A stretch of DNA of 64,000 bases from Liolophura sinensis (GCF_032854445.1 NC_088302.1:25493788-25557787), one strand, 5' to 3'; positions 1-12,544 are shown, counted from the stretch's first letter. Made by a program: numbers and translations. Notes: generated by a model from the sequence alone, not told the origin.

Positions 1-643
1 ATTTTGGTTAAAGTTAATAATTGTAGATACATCATGTGGCATTCAGTGCTAAACATATCTGGTAGTACAAGTCGATGTGTTTCAATGTGACGAAGAAAAA
101 ATACTGTTCCAAAAGTATCCAACAAAGAAGAAGACCGAGTTCGGCGATCTGCTCGTAAAAAAACAGTGGAATATTCTGCCATTATTCTACCAAATCAAAG
201 CCCTGCTCTTCGGGCCTTGGCGATAGTAAGTGGGCAACGACGCTCGTATAGACCTTTGCGCAGGGGTTCGTTGAAGTCCACCAGTATGTTATCTGTATGT
301 CACATGTATGAAAGTTCATCAGTAAGTAACCAAAGGACGGAGGTTTAACTCGGGCTGTTTTCCTCCACTCATACAATTGGCTGACTCCTGGACGTCATAT
401 CTTTAACTACGACATAAAACCCCAAGCATTCATGCATGCACGAAAATGACCATTATCGTATAAGTGAAACAATAATCAAATAAATAAATAAACAGGTAAA
501 TATGTTTATGTAAGTGTGCAATTGCTTTGGATATATATATTTGAAACTTTTGGACCCATTGTTATTCATTAGTTGACAAAGCAGTCGATTGCAATGCAGA
601 GACATCTTTATGTGTATTCATATGTGGTTAATATTGGTTTCAG
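1..643. other. intron or upstream part of the SLC22-type gene; no exon recognised
   Basis: This stretch precedes the first exon I can assign and ends in a polypyrimidine tract with a CAG acceptor at 641-643. The transporter exon that follows starts in the middle of a codon, so this DNA must be intron at least at its right end. I see no convincing coding exon or repeat in it. Confidence 0.5.
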
Positions 644-2411
644 ACAAATCTTTGTCATCATACGTGAAAGCTTTTTCCATCATCGGCAAGTTTGCTATTT
701 CCAGCTCGTGGGTCTGTCTGTTTAACTATACCACAGAATTGTACCCCACAAATGCAAGGTAAACACAAAGGGTCAGGGTCAGTTCACTGTTTTACCCTAT
801 TTTGCAAGCCGCTGTACTTTACTAGTATAAATATTTCACCAGTGTGTGGTATTAATCTTTTGTGTTGTTAAAAGGCGAGAAACTAGCTATTAATCATATA
901 TTGCTATAATGTAGGGCTCATCAGTTTCTCCCCTTGAAAGCAGAAAACCTGATGTCCCTTCGTTTAACTCAAAATCAACACTCCGTTGCATTTTATTTCT
1001 TCAACGTGCAGACCAAACGCGTTACAAGAAAGCTAGCTGTTCTCTCTTCTAATTTTTGAGACTCTGATTAGACCTTTTGCGTTGGAATCCATGTTTGACT
1101 GTATTTACTCGAAATTAATACTTTAAAGCTTATTACGGCCTTAGTCAAGCAGTTTAGTTCTGTCCAGTTTCTCGACATTGTTCTCCATTATATATTATTA
1201 CCATTTTGTAAGTAAGATATGTTATTACACTCCTTAAAGCACACAAAATATACAACGTAAATTAACATGTAGTCATTTTTGTTCGTGCTAGGGTTGTGGT
1301 TTGTTTCACCACGATATGGCTGATATATTGCTGATGTGGAGTTAAGCCGTATAATTATTCATTTTTTGTGGGTTGTTTTTTAAATATATGTACAATCAAC
1401 TATCACTCGATAAATCTCATATGACATTTAGTCTGACATATGCTATACTCGAGTGTAAGGAATGTTGTATTTATGTTGCCTAAAAATACACTTGCCTTGT
1501 TATTTAAGGAGTATCGGCCTCGGCCTGGCCTCGTCCGCTTCCAGGATCGGGGGTATGGTAGCACCGTTTACAAATCTTGTGGTGAGGCTCTGTATCTTGC
1601 TTGTGTTTTGAAAAAGAAAACAAAATTCAAAGAGAAAGATATCAAATATGTCAATTTAAGTCCTTAGAGTACTCACCTCAACAATGCGTATAACGTGAGA
1701 GCAACGTTCTCAATCCATTATGACAGGTTTATAAATAATTAAATGGAAGAAAGTATGGGATAAGTGTTTTCAGTGCGTTAATTGATGAAAATATTCAACA
1801 ACAAATCACCTTCTTTGATTTCAGTAGTTAGCTGTTGTATGAATTCAAAGTAATCGACTGATATGATGATTTGGTCCAGAGCAAACTAACTGTACAAGGG
1901 AACTTTTAAGGAATGTTCTTTAATTCATTTACCAAATTAATCAAGTGAAGTAGCCTGCATAAATCGACATTTTATCTCGCATGAGCTACATGCATATGCA
2001 TGTATATGCAGTGTGACTGTCTTAATGTAGACCCAGTTGTGCATCGAATTTTACGAAAAGAGGTTGCTCATATTTTCAGGAAATTACGTAATATATAAGC
2101 AGGTTAAAACACTGTAATACAGGCAGTCAGTGATTAATTCAGATCTACCAGTCTCAGAGAATGTTTACCATTCTGATTAAAACCTCACGCAAACTCCTGT
2201 TTGGGTTTTGAATCTCCCTGTGTTTCAGTCGGACGAACTTCGCTGGTTGCCAGGCTCGATTTTTGGCGTGAGCAGTCTTATTGTGTGTGGCCTGATGACC
2301 TTCGTACCGGAAACACGTGACAAGGAGCTCCCTCAGAAAATGGAAGACATCGATTACTGGGATGACGATACCACATGTTGCTGTATACAACCTACGTCAT
2401 CTTCATGCTAA
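644..2411 (+). CDS. SLC22-type organic cation/anion transporter, C-terminal exons (5' part outside window)
   Basis: Three exons in compatible phase are visible: 644-758, 1509-1581 and 2229-2411 (TGA-free to TAA stop). Joined, they encode the last two or three membrane segments of a major-facilitator transporter. Exon one contains GKFAISSSW and ends in the SLC22 signature ELYPT followed by Arg split over the intron. Exon two reads SIGLGLASSASRIGGMVAPF, matching the conserved loop and start of transmembrane helix 11. Exon three has LPGSIFGVSSLIVCGL (helix 12) and the family motif PETRDKELP, then an acidic and Cys-rich tail. SLC22 proteins move organic ions across the plasma membrane, and the substrate cannot be told from this fragment. 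Donors are GTAAAC, GTGAGG; acceptors are CAG, AAG, CAG. The order of helices and phases is fully consistent, so I am confident of the family but not of the subfamily. Confidence 0.86.
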
Positions 2412-4574
2412 CCCTCCCTAGCATACCTATTGAACTCGTGTCATACTTTATCAGGTCACTAATGCAATTATTATCCATTGCTAACATCGTCATTTATACA
2501 TCACTTTATTATTTATTTCCATCGCCCACCTTTTAAGAGATCTTTTTACGATATGAATATAACAATATGTAATTTAACAATCCGTGCATGGGTTTTGTAA
2601 ATAAGTTTAACCCTTCTGAATGGTGATTGTTCGACTTCTGTACAAAAATATTTCTAGTTTGATGTACGTAATTTTGGCCAACTGGCTTCATCTTGTATGA
2701 CGTCAAATGAATGGTTATTTGTCTTTAAAGTGTACATAAACTCAAAGTGTGCCTCGGATGAATGGCAACAGAGAGATGTGACCAGAAATACCTCAGCTTA
2801 TTAGTTTTTAATTTTACTTTTTCTTTCTTTTCGAGAAATTCCACAAAAGCAATTATTTTCCAAGTTGAGTTTTTACGACCGTATATGTTCTAATGGTTTT
2901 ACATATTAATTTGAGCACGGAAAATGTTCCTACGGTAGTCCTGCATTTTTACAGAAAAAAACTATTTTAAAAATGTCTGTAAATAAGGAAGGCTCTTTTG
3001 ATAAAAATGTTGTGACGTCACACCACGTCGATTTGGCCGAAAACGCCGCCATATTTTGTCGTATCGGTACTTTAAATGTTTTTATGGCGGATAAAAAGCT
3101 CCAAAAATAAACGAAAATACTGTTGGACTCAGATTCGCAAGGCTTATTTTTCGTCACACAGTTTATGTTCACTTGAACAGGACCATGTGATAGTATAAAC
3201 AAATGTTAAGATGGACTGCACTCTGGGGTTCATATTTGTCTATAAACACATATCTCCAGATCTACGATAGCCAGATGTTCATATTTGTCCATTTGATGTA
3301 TTTAGCATATAAAGATAACAATGAAGTTCTAGACAACTGGTCGTGTGCTACCGAAATAGCGCACACTTTTGCTTCTGTATACTGCCCTGCTGGACAGGAA
3401 GAGGTTGGTGGGGTGGAGGGAGGTTTTGGGTTGTTCTTGACGGGATATGCTGCTAAAAGAACGCTACATTGTAGCAGATCTGTGTGATCAAGCAGGTTGC
3501 GTGTTCGAATCCAGCTCTTAATGACTCGGTTGCGGTTTAAAGTTAGGTCCGCCAGTTACACGGACAGCGGTGGTGAGTTTCTCCAGACCTTATCCGTGTT
3601 TTCCACACACGTGCATTCGCCAAGCCTATGTGGAAGTGAAATATTCTTGAGCACACGGTTCAGCTCTCAGTGCACACAAAAAACACTTGTGTTGAAACCT
3701 AGCATAACATCTTGTCTTGTTTCATTCAGCACAGAAATGTGTTACCCGAACACAAGCATGTGTTAAATAAATGTGAAGTAGACACAAGTAAAACACAAAC
3801 AAGACATTGTGTTAATTCAACACGAGAGTTTTAAAAATATGACACAAGACTTTTGTTGGAATGAACACAAGTTTGTGTTTATACAACCCGTTGTTTTTTG
3901 AGTGCAATAGATAAACAGCCTGAATACATTGGAACAGGTGTTTCTTATCTGTTTTTTTTGTTTTTTTTTTTGTTTTGTTTTTTCTTTGTCAGGGAACGGC
4001 TTTAAGATCTGACCTCACTGAAAGTGGGGAAACAAAGAATTTAAGCTTTTAGAGAAGGGACGTCTAAATGCCTACAGTAAGGAGGAAACAGTGGGATCGT
4101 TTTGTCGCTGTGAGCTGGAAGGCTCTTAACACGCCGGCATGCCGAGACAATATATCTCGATTAAAAATTATATAACAAATATATGAGTAAGTTTTGTACA
4201 TTGCTTTATCGACCGTCAAGTGTAGTGTGTGGTGTCATCTACTACATTCTTTAGCAGACTAGTTCATTCAAAATAATTCATAAATATTATCTCACCATTG
4301 TTCCGGAATGTTGGTTCTGCTACATAATACATTGTGTTATGACAAGTACTCCCACGTTTAAGTAAAGATAAATAATTTTCAATACATATAGAGAATACTG
4401 CTTTGTTATAAATTCTATTTTACTTTAGCTCCTCAGGCAAATCCTTTGATTAAACAATGCTTTATATTGTATCCTGTATCGAAATAGGATATCAACCACA
4501 AAATGTTCAACATTAATTAGTGAAAGAACAGATACTCTGTCCGAAGAGCATTTTTTTAAAAGTCTGCTATCCTT
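2412..4574. other. intergenic DNA between convergent transporter and pseudokinase genes
   Basis: This interval holds the 3' flank of the SLC22-type gene (an AATAAA at 3106-3111 is one possible poly(A) signal), two TGACGTCA octamers (2698-2705, 3013-3020) and an inverted-repeat element at 3671-3906. The 3' end of the minus-strand pseudokinase gene meets it at 4575. No gene is supported. Confidence 0.6.
3671..3906. mobile_element. MITE-like element with TGCAC termini and internal ACACAAG repeats
   Basis: The left end reads TGCACACAAAAAACA and the right end, reverse-complemented, reads TGCACTCAAAAAACA, so the termini are short imperfect inverted repeats. The interior is packed with the words ACACAAG and CTTGTGT in both orientations, giving many small hairpins. 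It has no coding capacity. This looks like a non-autonomous DNA transposon, but I could not define a target-site duplication. Confidence 0.55.
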
Positions 4575-7500
4575 CTATTGCTGTAATTTGTCTATTTTAT
4601 TCTGTATTTCTTCGAGATCCGGGCGACTTGTCGGTTCGCATGCTAATAAGCTGGCCAGGAGGACGATGATGGTCTTTTTTTGTGTGTTTTCACAACCGGC
4701 CAAAACTGGGAAAATGATACGACGTAACGGCAGGTTGGTTTCGTTTTGAAAGAATTCCCCAACCAGAATGTAAAAAAAGAGGGAACCCAGTCCCCAGATG
4801 TCGGCTTTGAATGCATCATAAGGCTCTCCGTTCAGAGCTTCATTTGGGATGGCGATAGGATGAAGATCAAACTTGTTGCAAAGTTTCTTCGATGATACTT
4901 TCATGACGTGGGTGAACCCTGCCAACTTGACACAGAACCATTTGTCGAAAACCAGGACGCTTCCTGGACGGATATTCAAATGTGCAACCTCGGACTTGTG
5001 CAAGAAGGCCACCGCAGAAAGAATCTGCTGAAAGATGGACACTTTGTTCCCGACCATGATCTTGTTGGCTACTCCTGACATGGCTTCTCTAAGATTGCCG
5101 AAGCAAGCAAACTCCAGTCCGAGGCAACAGGAGCCCACGCCTTCAATCCAGTCGACAAAGCGCACGATGTTTGAATGCTGCAGATTTCGTGTTGACCGGT
5201 AAGACTTGACAAGACTTTGACGTGCCTCCTTCGTGGCATTTCTCCTTAGGTATTTCATAAACACGGCCTTGTGTGTTTCTCTGGATACCAAATGAAAAAC
5301 GTGAAAATTCGGACCAGTTTTGATCAGCTTGTGGGCAATGTACTTAGAAACTATTACTTTCAGCACGGGCAAAGGCACTCTTGTTTGTCCTTTCCTCTTT
5401 TCCTCGCTTCGTCTGGAAATCACTGGAATATGAGTTTCAATTGTCAGAATTAAAGGGAATTATATTGTGAATATAATGTCGCATCAGAGATCTTGGTAAA
5501 GCGAAGGGGAGATGAAAATATAGATTTTGTTATTAAAACTTCTCCTATAATGATGCTATATCTATCATATGTGGTTTGCCAAGGTGCCATGTATAACAGA
5601 TATAGTCTATGCATTTTAACGTTAAGTACTATACATTTGTACAGCACTTAAAACTGAAGATACATACACTGGTGTCTAAAAGCAAATGACATGTCAAGTT
5701 ATTTTGTTAACTTGACTGTTCATTTAAATTGGTAAAAGATACACGCTTAAGAAGTTCGACCTTAACATTCAGACTTGTCCAGCTGGTAGGTAGTAACTTT
5801 AGATTTACACAACTTCTGATTTAGTTATTGATTTTGATTAATTGATGTTTTATGCTGTACTCAAAAGTATTTCATTTATATGACGGCGGCATCGTGAGAA
5901 GGGCAGAGAGCTGTGGGAAACCCACGACAATTTGTAGGTTGCTCGAAAAACTTCCCACGCACAGGATTTAACTTGGGATTACATACTGTATATACATGTA
6001 TATCTCACCACAAAGTCGCTGGTACACAACAACTGAGATCATCCATAAACCGCTTCCTACAGCCAAAGCGTTTAAGTAATCTAGGTGATAAAAACAAAGA
6101 CAAAACATATTAGTGATAATTATCTACGAGTACACATCCATAAACGCACCAAAATATAACACCGGATTACATATAATTAAGACATACAGCACAGAGAGAA
6201 AAACCAGAGGAGTGACGACAGTGTGATAGCTGGCAAATGATCACGCGTAACCGGCGAAATACGGTCTCTTGTCACTTTACCTCAGTTAGGGTTTTATTCT
6301 AACTTTTCATACAATTGCATAAATACTAGCAATTCACAAGCCCTCATATGTAGCACCATGGCTTAGACAAAATTAGGTAAAACAAATGCAGTGATGTTAA
6401 TTGAAATTTATTAGATGTCATTGGTCAAGAATGACTCAAAATGCTGGGTTGTGATCAGATCCAACATACAATAACAGGACATATTATGGCAAGAATTTAT
6501 GGCATGATTAAGTCTACTTGAAATTCCTAAAAAGACCATTCTACAGTTTATGGAATATGTCATATTGTAGTCAGAATAAGACGGAAATAAAATGATTTAC
6601 CTTTTGGTAAAGTGGTAAGTACACGGCATAATAAACTTACTTGGCAACCCACATTCATAGAAACAGTTTATAATGACGTCAACAGGGGAGGGGCTTGGAG
6701 GAACGACGGCAACAGGAGCCACAGGGACGTCAACAAAATAAGCCCAGGCTTTCTTAAAGCCCCGAACAGATTTCCGTAAGACTTTTTTAGTTGTTGCCCA
6801 AACGCCTTGTTCATAGACTTCCCGGAACCATTTCTTTGGCGCAGGGCTCCGTTGTTGGACAAGGAACATATTGATATCACATATTCCGGACGTTAGATAT
6901 CCATTCTCCTTTGGACTGAAACAAAAAGCGCCACCGCATGAACTGCAACGAAGTGGATGATTAACGTAGTAAAAGAACCAGCCCAGAAGAAACCGACGGA
7001 TTAATGTTGCCATTAGCAAAGTGATACTAATCGGTGTTTTATTTATTTATTTATTTATTTATTTGATTGATGTTTTACGCCTTACTCAAGAATATTTCAC
7101 TTATACGACGGCGGCAAGCATTATGGTGGGAGGAAACCAGGCAGTGTCCGGGGGAAACCCAAGATCATCCGCTGGCTGCTGATAGACCTTCCCACTTACG
7201 GCTGGAGAGTAAGCCAGTATGAGCTGGACTTGAACTCACAGCGACCGCATTGGTGAGAGGCTTCTGGGTCATAACCCTGAGCTAGCGCGCTAACCAACTG
7301 AGACACGGAGGCCCCGCAATCGATGTTTTACAGTAGTTATTATATTCCAAATCTTACTTCCAAACATCTGGCAGAGCATAGGGTAAGTGTAAGGAGAAAA
7401 CAGTGAAGATGAACTCCAGCGTATACGTATAGATTTTGCAACAAAAATGTTGATACGCATATGAGATAGCATGTGGCATCTCTCTGAATTAAAGCATTTG

Positions 7501-8537
7501 TGTAAAAAGACAGGTAGACATTAAACTGCAACGACATATTGATCTATGTCTTCCATACACATCGTTGTGTACCTATACAGTTTGAATGTGTGTATCTTTG
7601 GCATATCATATTTCCATCTTGAATTACACAAACACGTATGCATACAAAACATTAACACAAGGTCGTAAGCCAGAACTAGATATTCTAGAAACCATTTAAA
7701 TATTTTAACTCATAAAGTAAGATGAACATATACCGTGCACGTCACAAGCTACAAACTTTCTATGAAAAATCCATTATGTAGCCTCATTTTTCAAGTGGGC
7801 TGCCTTACCCCTTTCGTCCAACCAGCGTTTCCCAGATGCCCGTGCGTTGTTCAGTACACAGCTCTATCTGCTTGCCGCTAGCAAACCGCTGAAACTCCTC
7901 CAAGATGTAGTAGGTCCTGTCTACACCATTGGACAGCCAACGGTACGCCAGGTAGCTGTTGTTGTCCTGGCAACTAAAGGGCGAAAGCAAGAAAATGTAA
8001 AGTAAGCACTTGAATAGTGTCCATGCACTTTGAGTTGTAGTTAATGTTGAAGATTCTATTTTACAAAGTCATTGTTGTGGTGGTGTTTGTCGGTTTGAGT
8101 GTAAATCTGGGGCCCGATTCACGAAACTATCTTAAACTTACACGAGCATGAACATGTAAATGGTATGAGGACGTTATGCCTACAGTGTTGGGGCCGGTTT
8201 AATGAAGCTCACTTATGTCAGTAAGCCCTTAATTACAATGACGTATGATGTAAAGATATGAAACTCACTTAGCTAATGGCTAATCAACACTAAGTATATA
8301 TGTTTCATGAAAATGACCCCTGTATGCTACACGTAACGCTACAAGTGCTTCTTTTGTATAGCAATTACAATGTTCTTAATCTATTAATATCAAAACATTC
8401 ACGAATCGTAAGACTTACCACAGAAAATCCACGCCTTTCCTGGGATGTACGGGAATAAAAGCAACCAATCCGATGAATATTGCACAAATACTGACAAAAA
8501 TAAACCAAATCAGTAGTGCACGAGGCAAAAAGCTCAT
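4575..8537 (-). CDS. membrane-anchored or secreted pseudokinase, paralogue 1 (468 aa, 4 exons)
   Basis: Exons on the minus strand are 8419-8537, 7809-7973, 6641-6915 and 4575-5422; all four phases agree and give 468 residues. Residues 1-30 carry one hydrophobic segment (signal peptide or anchor). Exon 2 starts with a Cys-Cys-Gln shared with the neighbouring gene. Exon 3 is Pro/Val-rich. Residues about 215-468 form a protein-kinase fold: beta-3 Lys243 is kept, but the alpha-C Glu is Ser260, the HRD Asp is Asn336 (HLNIRPGSVLV) and DFG is GFT (Gly355). The domain should therefore be catalytically dead. The later DIWGLGS and RPDLEEI motifs support the fold. The gene is paralogous to 11192-18094. 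It lacks that gene's long ectodomain exon and an obvious membrane exon, although a 48-nt microexon at 6009-6056 is possible. The CRE-rich region 8604-8906 lies directly upstream. Function is unknown. Confidence 0.8.
5828..5968 (-). mobile_element. tRNA-derived SINE fragment (3' part)
   Basis: The sequence from the TTGATGTTTTATGCTGTACTCAA word through CCCACGACAATTTGTAGG matches the 3' half of the SINE seen in full at 36978-37246, in minus orientation. The tRNA-like head is missing. It sits in intron 3 of the first pseudokinase gene. Confidence 0.75.
6185..6445 (+). repeat. unclassified interspersed repeat, copy 1 of 3
   Basis: This segment of intron 3 of pseudokinase 1 aligns by eye, at roughly 75-80 percent, with 16632-16845 (intron 2 of pseudokinase 2) and, inverted, with 18318-18485 (upstream of pseudokinase 2). 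Shared words include GACGACAGTGT, TTTACCTCAGTTA and AATTTATTA. I recognise no transposon termini. It could be an old element or duplicated gene-flanking DNA. Confidence 0.6.
7042..7318 (-). mobile_element. full-length tRNA-derived SINE with target-site duplication
   Basis: This minus-oriented copy has the A/B-box tRNA-like head at its right end, the GC-rich body and the ATTT-repeat tail at its left end. It is flanked by 12-bp direct repeats, ATCGGTGTTTTA (7030-7041) and ATCGATGTTTTA (7319-7330), with one difference. It lies in intron 2 of pseudokinase 1. Confidence 0.88.
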
Positions 8538-8603
8538 TTTGCTACGCCATTTCGAACGGAATCTCTTTTGTTTCTACACTTAGCAACGTAGTAACTAAGA
8601 GCG

Positions 8604-8906
8604 CATCACGTGACGTAAATGTGCTCTATGATTGGATTCGTGTGCATGTTTCATAAAGATGCATGTTGGATTTTTTTACGTCATAATAACCTCTTGTATC
8701 CATTGTGACGTTGACGTTTTTTGTTCTACTTTGACCTATTATGACGTTCATTTTTCCGTAATATAAAAGTCGAATTATGACGTAACCACAGGGGTCTTCA
8801 CAGTGATCTTTCTTTCTTTTAAGAACGCCGTGACGTCATAGTGTTCCTTTTCATTCATGTGTAGAAAACTCATCATGATGACGTCACACTAAAGATAACA
8901 ATGACG
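8604..8906. promoter_or_regulatory. cluster of CRE-like TGACGT sites upstream of pseudokinase 1
   Basis: Within about 300 bases directly upstream of the minus-strand start codon at 8537 there are nine or more copies of TGACGT or its complement. Two are full TGACGTCA palindromes (8831-8838 and 8879-8886). This is the core of CREB/ATF-type bZIP sites. Random sequence would give well under one. A TATAAAAG word lies at 8763-8770 in plus orientation, inside the cluster. Promoter function is inferred. Confidence 0.6.
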
Positions 8907-9258
8907 TTACAAATGAAACTGATACATTGTAACATTGCAGATATTGCTCTACAAGTCATTTTTGAAGTAATAATGACTCAAAGCTCTGCTTCACAATAGG
9001 GTCATGTCACGCGGTTAAAAAATAAGCAGAACCCTCATGAGGGCAACAAATGCCTCAATAGCCAGGGCCCAACTGTTCGAGAATGTATAAGGTAATACCG
9101 GTATTAAGTCATATTTTACGTTTACGATTTAAGCCAAATTCAGTAGCCAATGCACTTGTCCAAAGTCAAAGTACAACAGCAAAGTTACTTCATTCTAAAT
9201 TTAATGCACATTTGATATACTGTTCCGCAATTATTTTTTGGTTTAAGTACAAAATTTA

Positions 9259-9520
9259 TTCATTTATTTATTTGATTGGTGTTCTTATTTGATCGTACTC
9301 AAGAGCATTTCCCTTTTACGACGGCGGCCAGCATTATGGTGGGAGGAAACCGGGCATAGCCCTGGGGAAACCCACGGCCATCTGCAGGTTGCTGGCAGAC
9401 CTTCCCACGTACGGCTGGAGAGATAGCCAGCATGAGCTGTATTTGAGCTCACAGCGACCGCATTGGTGAAAGGCTCCTGAGTCATTACGCTGTGCTAGCG
9501 CCTAAATCAACTGAGAAATG
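9259..9520 (-). mobile_element. tRNA-derived SINE with perfect 14-bp target-site duplication
   Basis: A minus-oriented SINE copy lies exactly between two identical copies of AAGTACAAAATTTA at 9245-9258 and 9521-9534. This shows insertion by target-primed retroposition. The tRNA-like head is at the right end and somewhat decayed. Confidence 0.92.
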
Positions 9521-10921
9521 AAGTACAAAATTTAAGGCTTAGATTTTTGTTGCATGCAAATCTGGTATTATGTCTAAAAACAGTTTTGAACGACTGGGTA
9601 AAGATGAACGGAAAATGTGAACGGAAAGGGCTTGAGACTCTTTATCTGACTGTGAGGAAGGTGATTGGACTGAATGTCCAGACTACATAGTTTTGAAGTA
9701 CATATCTACCACCGAACTGACTTAAATTTGACCACGTGAACAGAAAAATTGCAGAAGTGGCTTTAAACCGGCTTGCCCTTATTTCGTGTAAAGGTAGGGG
9801 CGTGGATCTTCACCGGGAGCGTGCGGATTTCACAAGAGCGGAACGATTATCACAGTCTATTAGGCGTGGGTCAAGGATCCGCCTAGGCCCCGGAAGCTCC
9901 GGGATATTAGATTGAAGGAGAGAGAATCTGAGTGATTTTGAAGTACACATTCATTTTCACATTAAAAAAAAAAACTGAAAAAGAACTCAAATTCAGCTTG
10001 GGTGGGGTTGAAAACAGGCTGTCCCTGAATATATGGTATTTGTTGTCATGGGTTACGGAGTTACAAACAGTACAAGTGAAACTGCGTCATCTGTCGTGTC
10101 CACCAGGCGGAAGTGACTACTGCTGCCTGCGCTGTACGATTCAGGGGAGGTAATTCTGTAAAACACGCCGTCTTCCACCGGCAACAATATGGAATAGTTC
10201 ACATAACAAAACATGTCTAAATAGGCCTATATACTATTTAGTAAATTGGTATGAAATTGAAATATTGGTCTATATAGGCTACAGCAAATATCTTTTTAAT
10301 GAATGTTAATAGCTAGGTAAGATATAGTTCACACGAAGGCTGTTATCCAGCAGTAAATCTGATGACGTCAGGCTCGCCGTCAGATATTTTAGCCATGACT
10401 GTGACATGTCACAGGTATTTATTCCTCTATAGGCCACCGCATTTCGCCTGGTACTGACTAATCCGAGACGAATATACACACCTTGTGATCGTAACATTCG
10501 AGTGTTTACTCAAAGTTAGATACATGTCAGTAAACATCTGGAAGTCTCAACTTCAGGGAAGATGAAGACTGAAGGAACAGCCCATTTTTTTTTTACGCCG
10601 TTGGTGATATATCCCTTTAACGCCGCGTTCACATGGTGCTAGTGTATAGAGTCGACCTTTCGAATCCGACTAATCAAATGAAAATAGGAGATGCAATCGT
10701 ACTGTGTGGACCTGATACAACGATATCGAAATACTACTAGGTTCCAATAAGTCCCGGCAAAATCTGTTTTCAAAAAAAGCCACAGAAGAACAGAAAAATA
10801 CCACATCGCCTGGGATTTCAATCATTTTGTTCTGCAGATAGAAACAAAACATACCCGTGAAATAGAAAATGGCAAGCTTGTATAAGCTGACGTGAACACG
10901 TGGATTTTAAAATAAGATAAT

Positions 10922-10927
10922 TTTATT
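10922..10927 (-). terminator. candidate poly(A) signal of pseudokinase 2
   Basis: TTTATT on the plus strand gives AATAAA on the minus strand, about 265 bases past the stop codon of the 824-residue pseudokinase gene. It is the clearest such signal in this flank. Confidence 0.4.
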
Positions 10928-11191
10928 ACAACAAATTAACATTACATTAGATCACATCAACATACGCGATATTTGAAAACTGTTTCACTATGAAAGTCTA
11001 TGTTTTCTTTAGAGTATAACAAAATTTATAAGGACAATTTTCTTAGATTATCTTTGGGGTATAAACCCAGAGTTTTGCCTCAGGAAAACTAGCACCGCTG
11101 AACCACAAAGCAAATAATAATGCTGTAAAGCAGGCGACTGTGAATAGATGTTTTGAAATCAATGATTTTGAGAGCAAATACAGACCGCATG

Positions 11192-12544
11192 CTACTTCTT
11201 CAGGTCATTTATTTTCTGCAACACAACGATGAGTTCTGGACGGCGGTTAGGCTCGTAAAATAGCAGAGTTGTAAGCGTGGACAGAATAGCTTTCTGGTGG
11301 CATACGTCACATTCTTTAAGCACAGGCAGCAAAATGGCAGGTAGCGGCGTGTTCGTTTTCTCGTGGAGGAAATTCCCTGTGATAATGTAAAACAGTAGCG
11401 AGCCGAGCGCCCAGGTGTCCGCCTTGTAAGGGTTGTACGGCTGCATGCGCACGAGAGCTTCCATGGGACCCGCCACATGGTGAAGGTCGTACTCCTGACA
11501 CGTCTCATCCGGACGTACTTTAATCACGTGACCAAAGCCCGAGAGTTTAACTTTGTTCCATTTGTTGAAAACCAGAACACTTCCTGGTTGAATGTTGAGG
11601 TGCGCTGCTTTTTGTTTATGCAGATATATCACAGCTGTAAGGATCTGGCGAAATACAGACATCTTCTCGAACAGCTTGAATGAAGTTCCCGGTGACGCCA
11701 TGGCGGATCTAAGATGGCCGTGTGGTGTGTATTCTAATACTAGGGCACACACATTCCCAACCCGGATCCAGTTAACAAACCTCACGATGTGCGCATGCTG
11801 CAACTTCCTCGTCGCTCGACATTCTTTGGCTAGCCGGATTCTTGCTATCCTTGAAGCCCTAATTCGAAGGCATTTTAAATATACTGGTACTTTCGATTGT
11901 TTTATTTCCATATGGAAGTAGTGATAGTTGGGGTCGGATTTCATTCGCTCAATGGCGGTAAATTGTTCTGCGATAATTTTAACTGCCTTGTTCACATTTT
12001 CGTTTGGTTCTTCAGTAGCTGGACTGGCTTCTGATGCCGATATGGTGCCCTGATCTGGCCTTACGTCAACACAAACGACAGTTCTAGTGGGGACAGGCCA
12101 TCGTCTGTACCGTCCAGAAACTGCAAAAGAAAAGAAAGAAAACGTGTGGTACATTGAATATGAATCTGTAGTATACAGTATGAAAAAGCTAGGATACTGT
12201 TGATAAAAAATTTACAGATGTATTATTTATAAACGGCATCATGTGTCGTTTATAGAAGTCATCGCTGGTCAAGCGTCCGGTGGTTTCTCCACAACAGACG
12301 ACAATTCTAAATCTGAAATCTGATAAATCTAAAATGATGTTCTCACAGGATGTGTGCGAGATTGTTGACCTTGGCCTTGACATATTTTATTCTCATTGGT
12401 TTAAGAGGAATATTCGTCAGTATACTATAAAGCAACAATGAAACAAACAAATAACACATCTACACAAAGTATACAACTGTTTTGAACAGTTTGTGGAGAT
12501 GCCAATTTTCACTCAGCAGAGAACCAAGTCAACTAATTTTCGAG

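Larger units (their letters stand above)
8907..11191. other. intergenic DNA between the two pseudokinase genes
   Basis: Apart from one SINE (9259-9520), a TGACGTCA at 10363-10370 and a probable poly(A) signal at 10922-10927, I find no gene, RNA or recognisable element here. Confidence 0.55.

Noticed and set aside
3480-3610. Second tRNA-like SINE family (B-box-like GTGTTCGAATCC, also near 25060)
   Set aside because: The two places share only short words, and I could not define ends or a common body.
4575-5422. Active serine/threonine kinase
   Set aside because: Both catalytic aspartates are replaced (HLN, GFT) and the alpha-C Glu is Ser, so an active enzyme is unlikely.
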